Numbered from the stretch's first letter, positions 16,181-23,582 are shown. The stretch: 64,000 nucleotides of DNA from Candidatus Fraserbacteria bacterium (GCA_029262795.1 JAJCYT010000028.1:62001-126000), one strand, 5' to 3'. Program-made: numbers and translations. The notes: a model not told the origin generated them from the sequence alone.

Positions 16181-16879
16181 ATGCGAAAACTCAGTTTGTT
16201 GCTGATCATTTTCATGTCTATCTTGGTTCTCGGTTTAATGAACCCAAGTGCGTCAATGGCTGAAAATCGTTCTGTATTGCCATTGCTTGGTGTCATGACA
16301 CAATCTGCCCATCTTGAAATCAAACGCCCCGAGCCATTTGGTCCCCCCAAGCCCAATGAGTTTCAGTTTGCCAGCTTCAGTAAGCCGCAGGTGGAAACCA
16401 TCGAAACACACTCACTGGTGGTGGTGCCCATTAACACGCTTGCTGATAAAGACAAACTAATGCCTATGGAATCATTGGGCACGCTGACGATGGTGGCTGC
16501 GCTACCACAGTCGATCCGTGCTCCGCATTGGATTCAAGAAGGCGAGATGATCAATATCGAGCGCAAAAGCCCACAGGCTTTGTCCGTGGGTGACAAGATG
16601 AAATTTGTCGCCACATTGGTCAATCACACCGATACCAGGTTAAACTTGGTGGCTCAAGTGGTGGTTCGCAAGGGCGATGGTTCTGAGGAAACGCTTATTC
16701 CCAATTACGGCTTGCAGTTGGGACAGGGCAAATCATTCCGCGTACCGGTGGGCATGGCGGCGAGGGAAAAACGTTTTCCACCTGGTATCACTAAATTTAT
16801 TGCATTCTTGAGAGACAAACAGGGGCAATTGATAGACGAGGCTTCGATTACGTTTATGATTGCATTGCCATTTGACTAA
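16181..16879 (+). CDS. Secreted protein of unknown function
   Basis: A 232-residue protein with a clear N-terminal signal sequence (KLSLLLIIFMSILVLGLM, cleavage probably after SMA). About 100 mostly polar residues follow, then a region from roughly residue 125 with beta-sandwich character (VGDKMKFVATLVNHTD, LNLVAQVVVRK, FRVPVGMAAREK, ITKFIAFLRD), resembling an Ig-like extracellular fold. I do not recognise a family. It has its own ribosome site, which lies inside a leader hairpin, and a strong terminator, so it appears to be a single-gene unit. Confidence 0.6.
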   Translation: MRKLSLLLIIFMSILVLGLMNPSASMAENRSVLPLLGVMTQSAHLEIKRPEPFGPPKPNEFQFASFSKPQVETIETHSLVVVPINTLADKDKLMPMESLGTLTMVAALPQSIRAPHWIQEGEMINIERKSPQALSVGDKMKFVATLVNHTDTRLNLVAQVVVRKGDGSEETLIPNYGLQLGQGKSFRVPVGMAAREKRFPPGITKFIAFLRDKQGQLIDEASITFMIALPFD

Positions 16880-16911
16880 TCACCCGTTTTTATTCATTTC
16901 AAGGGGGACGC

Positions 16912-16947
16912 ATAGGGGCGCATGGTGAGATGCGCCCCTATTTTTTT
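16912..16947 (+). terminator. Rho-independent terminator
   Basis: ATAGGGGCGCAT (16912-16923) pairs with ATGCGCCCCTAT (16930-16941) around a six-base loop and is followed by TTTTTT. It ends the transcript of the secreted protein at 16181. Confidence 0.9.
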
Positions 16948-16954
16948 ATGACGA

Positions 16955-16983
16955 CTGCCAACAATCTTTTGGTTTTCTAAAAT
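16955..16983 (+). promoter_or_regulatory. Predicted sigma70 promoter of mdh
   Basis: CTGCCA (16955-16960), a 17-base spacer and TAAAAT (16978-16983). Transcription from about 16990 would give a leader of roughly 205 bases before the mdh ATG, far longer than other leaders in the window. Confidence 0.4.
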
Positions 16984-17041
16984 GGAATTTTCCACGCACT
17001 TGTTTGAAAAAAGCCTTGCGAGACTTTGACCCTATCGAGTA

Positions 17042-17170
17042 CCCTTAAAGCCTGACTGAATCAGTAAACGCCGCCTGGATAAGGGACGGTTTTAGCACGT
17101 AGGATTTGGTCAGAGGAACGATCCAGTCAATAGAACGTCACTTGCACCAAGCACGGCGACATTCTATGAC
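17042..17170 (+). ncRNA. Candidate structured 5' leader of mdh
   Basis: Three consecutive helices can be drawn in the gene-free 16948-17196 stretch. P1: CCCTTA (17042-17047) with TAAGGG (17080-17085), enclosing CTGA/TCAG. P2: GGAT (17102-17105) with ATCC (17121-17124). P3: GTC-ATAGAA-GTC (17126-17139) with GAC-TTCTAT-GAC (17158-17170), containing CTTG/CAAG. P3 ends 14 bases before the GGAGG ribosome site. I do not recognise a known riboswitch class; this is a fold prediction by eye. Confidence 0.35.
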
Positions 17171-17196
17171 TAAATGAAAAAATTGGAGGCGTTGTC

Positions 17197-18129
17197 ATGA
17201 GAAAAAAAGTGACCGTGGTTGGGGCAGGATTTGTAGGGGCCACCACCGCGCAGCGCTTGGCCGAAGGCGATCATTGTGATGTGATTTTGATCGATATTCC
17301 TGATAAAGAAGGACCCACCAAAGGCAAAGCATTAGACATGATGGAATCTGCGCCATTGTTGGGTTTTGATGCCCATATCACTGGCACCGCAGATTTTGCT
17401 GATATCAAAGGATCTGACATTGTGGTGGTCACCGCTGGCGTGGCTCGCAAGCCAGGCATGAGCCGTGAAGATTTGATTGGCATCAATGCCAACATCGTCA
17501 AAAGTGTAAGCAATGAAATCAAAATTCATGCACCAGATGCTATCGTGATTATGGTGTCCAATCCTTTGGATGTGACCACTTATGTTGCCAGTCAAGTTAC
17601 AGGTTTTCCCAAAGAGCGTGTGATTGGGATGGCCGGTGTGTTGGATTCTGCTCGCTATCAAAGCTTCATCGCGATGGAACTCAATGTGTCCATGCGCGAT
17701 GTCAATGCGATGGTGCTGGGGGGGCATGGTGACCAGATGGTGCCCTTGCCTCAGTATTCAACCGTCAGTGGCATTCCTATCACAGAATTGATGGATCAGG
17801 CGACCATTGACCGTATTGTGGCACGCACGCGCAAAGGCGGCGGTGAAATCGTCAATCTGTTGGGGGATGGCTCTGCTTATTATGCGCCCTCGGCTTCTGT
17901 GGTTGAGATGGTGGACTCCATTTTGTTCAATCGTCGTCGGTTGCTGCCTTGCGCGGCTTATCTCAATGGCGAATATGGCTTAAATGATCTATACATCGGG
18001 GTGCCCGTTTATCTTGGCCCCAACGGAATTGATGAAATTCTTGAACTGAAACTGACCGATGCTGAACAACAACAACTTCGTGACAGTGCCGAAGTCGTTA
18101 AAGCCACTGTGGCTGAAGTGAGTCTTTAA
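17197..18129 (+). CDS. mdh: Malate dehydrogenase (LDH-like type)
   Basis: Reversibly oxidises malate to oxaloacetate with NAD+. The 310 residues have the Rossmann start VTVVGAGFVGATTAQ and the substrate loop VARKPGMSRED, whose arginines distinguish malate from lactate dehydrogenases. They also have the SNPLDV segment and the catalytic His in LGGHGDQMVPL. This is the tetrameric LDH-like MDH class. GGAGG lies seven bases before ATG 17197. The gene is alone, with a long structured leader upstream and a strong terminator directly after it. Confidence 0.95.
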   Translation: MRKKVTVVGAGFVGATTAQRLAEGDHCDVILIDIPDKEGPTKGKALDMMESAPLLGFDAHITGTADFADIKGSDIVVVTAGVARKPGMSREDLIGINANIVKSVSNEIKIHAPDAIVIMVSNPLDVTTYVASQVTGFPKERVIGMAGVLDSARYQSFIAMELNVSMRDVNAMVLGGHGDQMVPLPQYSTVSGIPITELMDQATIDRIVARTRKGGGEIVNLLGDGSAYYAPSASVVEMVDSILFNRRRLLPCAAYLNGEYGLNDLYIGVPVYLGPNGIDEILELKLTDAEQQQLRDSAEVVKATVAEVSL

Positions 18130-18137
18130 GGAAATCA

Positions 18138-18169
18138 AAAAAGGGCAGGCGTCTTCGCCTGCCCTTTTT
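18138..18169 (+). terminator. Rho-independent terminator of mdh
   Basis: AAAAAGGGCAGGCG (18138-18151) pairs with CGCCTGCCCTTTTT (18156-18169) around TCTT. It starts nine bases after the stop codon and leaves only nine bases before the next gene. Confidence 0.93.
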
Positions 18170-18178
18170 CTAACCATT

Positions 18179-18430
18179 ATGACAATCAATCACTTGGAAT
18201 CTGAAAACGATGTTCAAACATTAGAGCTTTTTGGCATTGCCTGTCCTCATGCTTTTGTGCGTGCCAAATTGGTCATGGAAACGTTAGAGTCTGGCAAAAC
18301 ATTGCGTGTCATCGTTGACAATAAATTGTCTACCGTTGATTTGCCGCGATCTGCCGAGCAGCATGGATATCAAGTGTTGGGTGTTGAAGAACTTGAGCCA
18401 AAAGTCTGGGCCATTTTTCTAAAGAAATAA
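18179..18430 (+). CDS. TusA-like sulfur carrier protein
   Basis: An 83-residue TusA/SirA-fold protein (beta-alpha-beta-alpha-beta-beta). The sulfur-carrying Cys22 lies in GIACPHAFVRAK; the family normally has CPxP, and here the second proline is Ala. TusA proteins relay persulfide sulfur to acceptors in tRNA thiolation or sulfur oxidation. The start is only nine bases after the mdh terminator and has no ribosome site, so expression by read-through, an internal promoter or a leaderless message is unclear. The sulfide operon lies 1 kb downstream, a plausible partner. Convergent with the zinc-ribbon gene. Confidence 0.75.
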   Translation: MTINHLESENDVQTLELFGIACPHAFVRAKLVMETLESGKTLRVIVDNKLSTVDLPRSAEQHGYQVLGVEELEPKVWAIFLKK

Positions 18431-18431
18431 T

Positions 18432-18626
18432 TCAACGTCGATACGATCCGTGTTTCACCATCTCGCCGCAGTTGGGGCAGTAAATCACTTCGTCCTTATA
18501 AGGACGACCACAATAATGACAGCGCTTCATTTCACCAGAATTTAACATGCGACGTTGGATGAAAACCTTAACACCCAATGCAATGAGTACAGCGAGTAAA
18601 GCCCACCCAATGAAGTTGAAAAACAT
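18432..18626 (-). CDS. Membrane-anchored zinc-ribbon protein
   Basis: A 64-residue protein: one N-terminal transmembrane helix (FIGWALLAVLIALGVKVF) and a C-terminal zinc ribbon with CHYCGRPYKDEVIYCPNCG, four cysteines in two CxxC knuckles. Similar zinc-ribbon/TM proteins are common but rarely characterised. It starts three bases after the stop of the coiled-coil membrane protein, so the pair forms an operon. Confidence 0.7.
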   Translation of the reverse strand: MFFNFIGWALLAVLIALGVKVFIQRRMLNSGEMKRCHYCGRPYKDEVIYCPNCGEMVKHGSYRR

Positions 18627-18629
18627 ATT

Positions 18630-19298
18630 TTACGAAACGGTTGGCTGCCTACGATTTCGCATTATCATAAAAGCGACTTGTAGAATCAACAGCACTGCCA
18701 CCCCGCCCAATGCCACCCAGTTCCAAAGCTGGACCTGACTGAGTTCTTCTCGAAGCGTGGTTTCACTGGCCTGAGATTCATCGATCTGTTGCTCCAGTGC
18801 GGCCACTTGAGTCTGCAAAGCTTCCACCTGAACGTCATCTGTTGTGTCGGTTAATCCACGCACAATTTGTTGCACGCCGGCCAGCATATCGACTTGTTCA
18901 TTAAAACTGGTTTGAATAGACGTCATGGTTTGCATGACTTCCTGCACGGCAGGCCATTGATCTAACAAAGGGGCAAGCTGTTGATCCAGTTCAAAAACCT
19001 GATCCAAAATGGTTTCAAATTCACCCACACGATCCAACAAAGGAAGCACCTGTTCTTCGATCACGGAAATACGTGCAATGGTTTCCTGTGATGCGTCGAA
19101 CTTTTCTGAAAAGTCATTCAACTGCTGTTGAATATTGCTAAACTGAAACGTTTGCTGATCAAACGATTGCTGCAATTTCTCCACCTGAGCTTTTAAAGAT
19201 TCTAACAACGCAAGAATACTGGTTAAATCTACGCCTTGTGCAAATCCTGTGGTACCAATAGAAATAATGAGTAAAAAGCTGAGTAAGATGGCTTTCAT
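18630..19298 (-). CDS. Exported coiled-coil protein with C-terminal membrane anchor
   Basis: A 222-residue protein with a signal peptide (KAILLSFLLIISIGTTGFAQ), about 160 residues of heptad-like, Gln/Glu/Leu-rich sequence predicted to form coiled coils, and a C-terminal transmembrane helix (WVALGGVAVLLILQVAFMIM) with a short basic cytoplasmic tail. Topology suggests a periplasmic or external rod tethered to the inner membrane. ATG 19298 is preceded by GAGAGGAG and preferred to the start five codons earlier. Function unknown; coupled to the zinc-ribbon gene. Confidence 0.65.
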   Translation of the reverse strand: MKAILLSFLLIISIGTTGFAQGVDLTSILALLESLKAQVEKLQQSFDQQTFQFSNIQQQLNDFSEKFDASQETIARISVIEEQVLPLLDRVGEFETILDQVFELDQQLAPLLDQWPAVQEVMQTMTSIQTSFNEQVDMLAGVQQIVRGLTDTTDDVQVEALQTQVAALEQQIDESQASETTLREELSQVQLWNWVALGGVAVLLILQVAFMIMRNRRQPTVS

Positions 19299-19348
19299 AA
19301 AAACTCCTCTCAAGTTGCGGCTCTTTACATTTTAGCCAAACCTTTTCT

Positions 19349-19363
19349 AACCCCCAACCCCCT
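19349..19363. repeat. Partial CCCCCAACCCCCTT intergenic repeat
   Basis: The core shared with the copies at 1805 and 15221 occurs here without the pairing GGGGG arm, so no hairpin forms. It lies upstream of the minus-strand coiled-coil gene. Confidence 0.45.
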
Positions 19364-19438
19364 TCCATTTATGAGATGGTTTTAATTAGGAAAAGTAATT
19401 AGATAAGGTCAATCTGTTCATGATTTGAGATGCTGTGC

Positions 19439-19467
19439 TTGATATGGCAAGTGAGAAGATATATACT
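19439..19467 (+). promoter_or_regulatory. Sigma70 promoter of the persulfide operon
   Basis: TTGATA (19439-19444), a 17-base spacer and TATACT (19462-19467), one of the best promoter matches in the window. The expected start near 19474 lies at the edge of the operator at 19473-19488. Confidence 0.75.
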
Positions 19468-19472
19468 ATTTT

Positions 19473-19488
19473 ATACTCCGCAGGGTAT
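19473..19488. promoter_or_regulatory. CsoR/CstR-type operator of the persulfide operon
   Basis: ATACTCCGCAGGGTAT is an imperfect inverted repeat with TATAC/GTATA flanks around a GC-rich centre, the known architecture of CsoR-family operators. It covers the predicted transcription start, and the operon ends in a CsoR-family gene, so negative autoregulation is likely. Confidence 0.65.
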
Positions 19489-19511
19489 ATAGAATAATAG
19501 AAAGGATTCAT

Positions 19512-19970
19512 ATGGAATGGTTTCCAAATGGTATTTGGGCATATGCAGGCGGAGGTGTTTTGATTGGGTTGAGTGTCTCTATCATCTATGCAGGAACGGG
19601 CATCATCGCTGGGGCAAGTACATTTTTGGATTCTACGCTTTCATACATCTCCGGCTTGTCACGCTTTCAAGATTACGCTGCATCGAGAGATTGGCGAATT
19701 GTTTTCACCTTTGGGATTGTTGTAGGGGCGATGGTATATGCGTTGTTATTCCAAGAAGGCACATGGACAACCGCAATCTCGTGGCCGCGTTTACTGGTAG
19801 GGGGTATATTGGTTGGCATTGGCACCAGACTTGGAAAGGGATGCACCTCTGGGCATGGTGTGTGTGGTGTAGCGTCGCTGTCAAAAACATCCATCTTAAA
19901 TGTGATCATATTTGTTATTGTTGCGATGGGGATGGCTCAATTGATGCAGGCAATAGGAGCGATGCCATGA
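19512..19970 (+). CDS. YeeE/YedE half-transporter (PmpA-like)
   Basis: A 152-residue membrane protein with about four hydrophobic helices and the family loop RLGKGCTSGHGVCG, whose cysteine is conserved in YeeE/YedE (DUF395) transporters. Full-length YeeE relatives import thiosulfate; the half-size pairs are usually found with sulfide and persulfide enzymes. AAAGGA lies just before the ATG. Its stop overlaps the next start (ATGA), and the two halves probably form one pore. Regulated with the operon by the upstream CsoR-type operator. Confidence 0.85.
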   Translation: MEWFPNGIWAYAGGGVLIGLSVSIIYAGTGIIAGASTFLDSTLSYISGLSRFQDYAASRDWRIVFTFGIVVGAMVYALLFQEGTWTTAISWPRLLVGGILVGIGTRLGKGCTSGHGVCGVASLSKTSILNVIIFVIVAMGMAQLMQAIGAMP

Positions 19971-20407
19971 GCACATTACTCATTTTTGCCGGCGGCCTGG
20001 TATTTGGCTTTGGGTTGGCACTCAGCAGGATGACACAGCCAGAAGTGGTTTTGAGCTTTTTGCAATGGGATGATTTTGGTTTGGGCTTGGTCATGGGGGC
20101 TGCGTCGTTGGTTGCTGGGCTGACTTTTCATCTCGTTCGTCGATTCAAACAGCAGGCACCTCTGGGCGGTAAGTCTTATGAACTGAGAGAAAAAACATTT
20201 GATAAAAATGTCATCATTGGCGGGGTGATTTTCGGTCTTGGTTGGGGTGTTTCGGGCATTTGTCCGGGAGCCGCTTATGCCAGCTTGGGGATCGGGAACT
20301 GGCCGATTCTCATTGCCATTACAGGTATGTTTTTAGGCACGTACCTGTTGGGTTGGTGGCAATTCAAACGAGAACAACAAGCACCGAATAACAAATTGAA
20401 CCAATAG
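19967..20407 (+). CDS. YeeE/YedE half-transporter (PmpB-like)
   Basis: The 146-residue partner of the preceding gene, starting at ATG 19967 inside its stop codon. Hydrophobic helices carry GLALSRMTQPEVV, typical of the second half, and the family loop WGVSGICPGAAYASLG with one conserved cysteine. In many genomes the halves are separate proteins that act together; moving a sulfur species such as thiosulfate, sulfide or persulfide is inferred from the neighbouring CstB-like enzyme. The frame extends upstream, but that part merely shadows the first half. Confidence 0.85.
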   Translation: MSTLLIFAGGLVFGFGLALSRMTQPEVVLSFLQWDDFGLGLVMGAASLVAGLTFHLVRRFKQQAPLGGKSYELREKTFDKNVIIGGVIFGLGWGVSGICPGAAYASLGIGNWPILIAITGMFLGTYLLGWWQFKREQQAPNNKLNQ

Positions 20408-20423
20408 AAATAAGGAGGCAACG

Positions 20424-21863
20424 ATGCTCTTTGAACGATTTGAGGACAAAGGATTGGCACAGTATTCCTATATCGTGGGGTGTCCCGCGATTAAGCAGAT
20501 GGCTGTAGTTGATCCCAAACGTGATATTGACACTTATCTTGATTATGCAAAATCACATGATCTGACCATCACACACGTATTGGAAACCCATATTCATGCA
20601 GATTATGCCTCTGGCGCCAAGGCGCTGGCTGAGCAAGCAGGAGCAACGTTGTGGGCGTCTGCATACGATGAAGGACAGCATTTTGAAGTGCGCTATCCAC
20701 ATCAGGATATGTTTGACGGCGACATAATTAGCATTGGTGGTGTCCGTATCGAAGCACTGCACACACCAGGCCATACGCCGGAGCACTTGTCATTTCTCAT
20801 TTACGATCAGCATCGAGCTTCGACTATTCCGATGCTGATGTTGAGCGGGGATTTTTTGTTTGTGGGGTCGCTTGGACGTCCCGATTTACTGGGAGAAGAT
20901 GCAAAAAAAGCGTTGGCAGAAAAGCTTTACGACTCCGCAACCCAAAAAATTGCCCACTTGCCCGACAGCTTGGAAATACATCCTGGGCATGGAGCAGGTT
21001 CGATGTGCGGCTCTGGCATGAGTGGCCGCCCTATGTCCACCCTGGGGTATGAGCGAATCACAAACCCGTATCTCTATCCAGAATTAAGCAAGTCAGCGTT
21101 TATCGAACAAATTTTAGAAAATGTTCCACCTTTTCCCGATTACTACAAGCGAATGAAACAGTTGAATTCAGATGGGCCAATGACCTTTAAAAACTTGCCA
21201 GGAAAAGGGATGGGCGTTGCCGAGTTCAAAAAGTTTGTTGATAAGGGTGCTGTTGTGATTGACTTGCGTGACCAGTTGAGTTTTGGCGGTGGACATGTTC
21301 CAGGAGCCTTTGGTATTGGGGCTGGAGGCAAAGTATCTATCTGGGCGTCTTGGGTGGTGCCGTATGATCAACCTCTGTTGCTCATTGCTGAAAACCAGGC
21401 CGATATCGAAGCGGCGGTGCGTGCGCTGATTCGAGTGGGTCTTGATGACGTGGTTGGTTACCTTGAGGGGGGAATGGCTGCCTGGCGCAATGAAGGTTAT
21501 CCATTGCAATCTGTACAACAGCAATCGCCAAAAGAACTTTACACACAGTTAGAAACTGAAAATCTGTCGGTGCTGGATATACGAAGCGAAGACGAGTACG
21601 GGCAAGGCTGCATTCACGATGCCATTCACCTTATTGGTGGCTTGGTGGATCAGGGGTTGGATCAATTACCTGACAAAGATGAAGCTCTGGTTGTGGTTTG
21701 TGATAGCGGCTACCGTTCCACTGTGATTGCAAGCCAGCTTCAGCGTCTTGGATATGCTCATCTTATTAACTTGTCTGGAGGAATGCAGGCTTGGAGATCG
21801 GCGGGCTTGCCTGTGGAAACAGCCATCACTTATAACAAACCTCAAAATGCTGTAGAGGCATGA
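20424..21863 (+). CDS. Persulfide dioxygenase-rhodanese fusion (CstB-like)
   Basis: A 479-residue three-domain enzyme. The metallo-beta-lactamase domain (1-240) has THIHADY (His56, His58, Asp60), HTPGHTPEH (His117) and SGDFLF (Asp143); the iron ligands expected for ETHE1/CstB-type persulfide dioxygenases are His56, His117 and Asp143. A first rhodanese-like domain (about 255-365) lacks the catalytic cysteine. A second (about 375-465) has Cys426 in VVCDSGYRS. The order dioxygenase, pseudo-rhodanese, active rhodanese is that of Staphylococcus aureus CstB, which oxidises persulfides to thiosulfate. AAGGAGG precedes the start; the stop overlaps the regulator gene. Confidence 0.88.
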   Translation: MLFERFEDKGLAQYSYIVGCPAIKQMAVVDPKRDIDTYLDYAKSHDLTITHVLETHIHADYASGAKALAEQAGATLWASAYDEGQHFEVRYPHQDMFDGDIISIGGVRIEALHTPGHTPEHLSFLIYDQHRASTIPMLMLSGDFLFVGSLGRPDLLGEDAKKALAEKLYDSATQKIAHLPDSLEIHPGHGAGSMCGSGMSGRPMSTLGYERITNPYLYPELSKSAFIEQILENVPPFPDYYKRMKQLNSDGPMTFKNLPGKGMGVAEFKKFVDKGAVVIDLRDQLSFGGGHVPGAFGIGAGGKVSIWASWVVPYDQPLLLIAENQADIEAAVRALIRVGLDDVVGYLEGGMAAWRNEGYPLQSVQQQSPKELYTQLETENLSVLDIRSEDEYGQGCIHDAIHLIGGLVDQGLDQLPDKDEALVVVCDSGYRSTVIASQLQRLGYAHLINLSGGMQAWRSAGLPVETAITYNKPQNAVEA

Positions 21864-22168
21864 AAGGGCTACTATTGAGCGAATTCGAGTTGATAAACGG
21901 CATGAAGGCCAAAGATAAAAAGGCGTTGTTGGCGCGTTTGGCTCGTCTTGAAGGTCAGGTTCGAGGTATTCGAGAGATGATTGATCGAGAAGAAGACTGT
22001 GAGCGCATTGCCCAACAACTGGCTGCTGTGCGTGGTGCATTGCAAAAAGCGTTTGCACAGATGATGGCGTGTGCCATCAAGCACAGGATGTTTCAGACAA
22101 CTTCACGACATCCAAAAGACGTTTCTGAATTGGAACAATTGACCGCTATTTTGTCAAAGTATGGTTGA
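21860..22168 (+). CDS. CsoR/FrmR-family regulator of the persulfide operon
   Basis: A four-helix DUF156 repressor of 102 residues from the ATGA-overlapping start, or 88 from an internal ATG at 21902 (MKAKDKK), which better fits the family's usual N terminus. It has the family core RLARLEGQVRGI and AQQLAAVRGAL. Counting from the internal start, sensing-type residues are Cys33, Cys57 and His61. The first cysteine aligns with that of CsoR, CstR and FrmR, but the second Cys and the His sit one position before the canonical His/Cys sites. Being last in a persulfide operon with a matching operator, it probably senses sulfane sulfur or metal. Confidence 0.85.
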   Translation: MKGLLLSEFELINGMKAKDKKALLARLARLEGQVRGIREMIDREEDCERIAQQLAAVRGALQKAFAQMMACAIKHRMFQTTSRHPKDVSELEQLTAILSKYG

Positions 22169-22222
22169 AGTATCGTATGCGCGGGTTTGAAATCTGAATG
22201 AAGATTGAGGTGTTAAGAAAGT

Positions 22223-23491
22223 TTAAAGCAACTCTATAATTGTAGCTTCTCCCTGCCCAACCCCAACACAAAGTGTGGCAAGTCCATATCGCATGGATTC
22301 TCCAATCTGAGCACGGCGTTGCATCTCATGAATCAATGTGGTCACAATCCGTGCACCGGAGCAGCCTAAAGGGTGACCCAAGGCAATGGCACCCCCATTC
22401 ACATTGGTTATATCTTCGCTTAGATTTAGCTCTCTTAAAACAGCGAGCGCCTGTACCGCAAAGGCCTCATTCAACTCAGCCAAGTCAATTTCTTTTAGAG
22501 CAATACCAGCACGATCCAGTGCTTTTTTTGTAGCAGACACGGGGCCAAGTCCCATCACACGTGGATCAACCCCCGCTGCAGCCGAAGCTATCCAACGTGC
22601 CATGGGCTGAATACCAAGCTCTTCAGCCTTACTCGCAGACATCAAAACCAATGCGCTGGCCCCATCATTGAGCCCGCTTGAATTGCCAGCCGTTACCGTG
22701 CCATCTTTGCGAAAAGCAGGCTTTAAGCTGGATAGTTTTTCGATGTTGGTGGCAAGTTCATAATCTTGATCTGTTTTCTTATAGCGAGGATGTTCGTCCG
22801 TATCAAAAACAATTGGGTCACCTTTGCGCTGAGGAATATTCACGGGCATTATTTCACGCTCAAAACACCCTTTGTTCAAAGCATGAACGGCTCGTTGCTG
22901 GCTTTGAATAGCAAACTGATCCTGTACCTCGCGTGAGATTTCGCCGCCTTGAATTTCTCCGGCACAACTCATCTCGAATATATTTTCAGCGGTTTCGCCC
23001 ATGGCTTCCAACGGGAACAACGCTTCCATTTTTGGATTGGGATAGCGCCATCCCAATGTGGTGTCATACCCCGTAATGTTGCCGGAAGGCCCAAAGCCCA
23101 CAGAATTTTTTGCAACAGAGTATGGCGCACGCGTCATACTCTCCACGCCACCTGCAACGTAAACATCACCTTCTCCACATTTGATTGCACGGGCTGCCTG
23201 ATTGATCGCGTTGAGGCCGCTGGCACAGAGTCGGTTCATCGTGACACCTGCCACATGCTGAGGCAACCCTGCCAGCAGCAGGCCCATTCGAGCGACATTG
23301 CGATTGTCTTCCCCTGCCTGGTTGGCGCAACCCATATATACTTCTTCAACGATGCTTGGATCAATGCCTGCACGTTGCACGGCTTCTTTAATGACCATAC
23401 CAGCCAAATCATCGGGGCGAACTTGGGACAATGTGCCTCGGATAGCACCAATGGGCGTTCTTACTGCACTGACAATCACAACATCATTCAT
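22223..23491 (-). CDS. Acetyl-CoA C-acyltransferase (thiolase)
   Basis: A 422-residue thiolase. Nucleophile Cys89 lies in [10 protein letters not shown]; the second half carries NEAFA, His373 in [10 protein letters not shown] and Cys408 in [11 protein letters not shown], so the catalytic triad is complete. Such enzymes cleave 3-oxoacyl-CoA with CoA or condense two acetyl-CoA. The pattern leans to the degradative FadA/PcaF side, but the substrate cannot be fixed without its pathway, and no other beta-oxidation gene is nearby. AAAGGATC precedes ATG 23491, and a good promoter lies upstream. Confidence 0.92.
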   Translation of the reverse strand: MNDVVIVSAVRTPIGAIRGTLSQVRPDDLAGMVIKEAVQRAGIDPSIVEEVYMGCANQAGEDNRNVARMGLLLAGLPQHVAGVTMNRLCASGLNAINQAARAIKCGEGDVYVAGGVESMTRAPYSVAKNSVGFGPSGNITGYDTTLGWRYPNPKMEALFPLEAMGETAENIFEMSCAGEIQGGEISREVQDQFAIQSQQRAVHALNKGCFEREIMPVNIPQRKGDPIVFDTDEHPRYKKTDQDYELATNIEKLSSLKPAFRKDGTVTAGNSSGLNDGASALVLMSASKAEELGIQPMARWIASAAAGVDPRVMGLGPVSATKKALDRAGIALKEIDLAELNEAFAVQALAVLRELNLSEDITNVNGGAIALGHPLGCSGARIVTTLIHEMQRRAQIGESMRYGLATLCVGVGQGEATIIELL

Positions 23492-23522
23492 AAAAGATCC
23501 TTTGTTGATGGGTTCATTTCAC

Positions 23523-23551
23523 ATCGTACGTTTGATAAAAATGACTGGCAA
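23523..23551 (-). promoter_or_regulatory. Sigma70 promoter of the thiolase gene
   Basis: On the minus strand TTGCCA (23551-23546), a 17-base spacer and TACGAT (23528-23523). Transcription would start about 25 bases before the thiolase ATG. Confidence 0.55.
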
Positions 23552-23573
23552 GCTAGGTTCGTCTTGATAAAGT

Positions 23574-23582
23574 TGTTATAAT
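23574..23582 (+). promoter_or_regulatory. Extended -10 promoter of dinB
   Basis: TG-T-TATAAT (23574-23582) is a perfect extended -10. The expected start is near 23589, 15 bases before the dinB ATG. No convincing LexA box overlaps it, so SOS control is not supported by the sequence. Confidence 0.5.

Noticed and set aside
17026-17054. TTGACC at 17026 as the mdh promoter -35
   Set aside because: No acceptable -10 follows at 16-18 bases; the CTGCCA/TAAAAT pair at 16955 is better.
19517-19966. N-terminal extension of the second YeeE/YedE half, in another frame of the first half
   Set aside because: The sequence is Cys/Arg/His-rich and non-membranous, and the ATGA overlap at 19967 gives a proper start.
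20424-21863. Second His of the HxHxDH motif replaced by Tyr as loss of persulfide dioxygenase function
   Set aside because: The iron in this enzyme class is held by the first His, a later His and an Asp, all present (His56, His117, Asp143), so activity is not excluded.
22949-23581. A 210-codon plus-strand frame over the thiolase gene
   Set aside because: The thiolase on the minus strand has all catalytic residues; the plus frame is Cys/His-rich and matches nothing.
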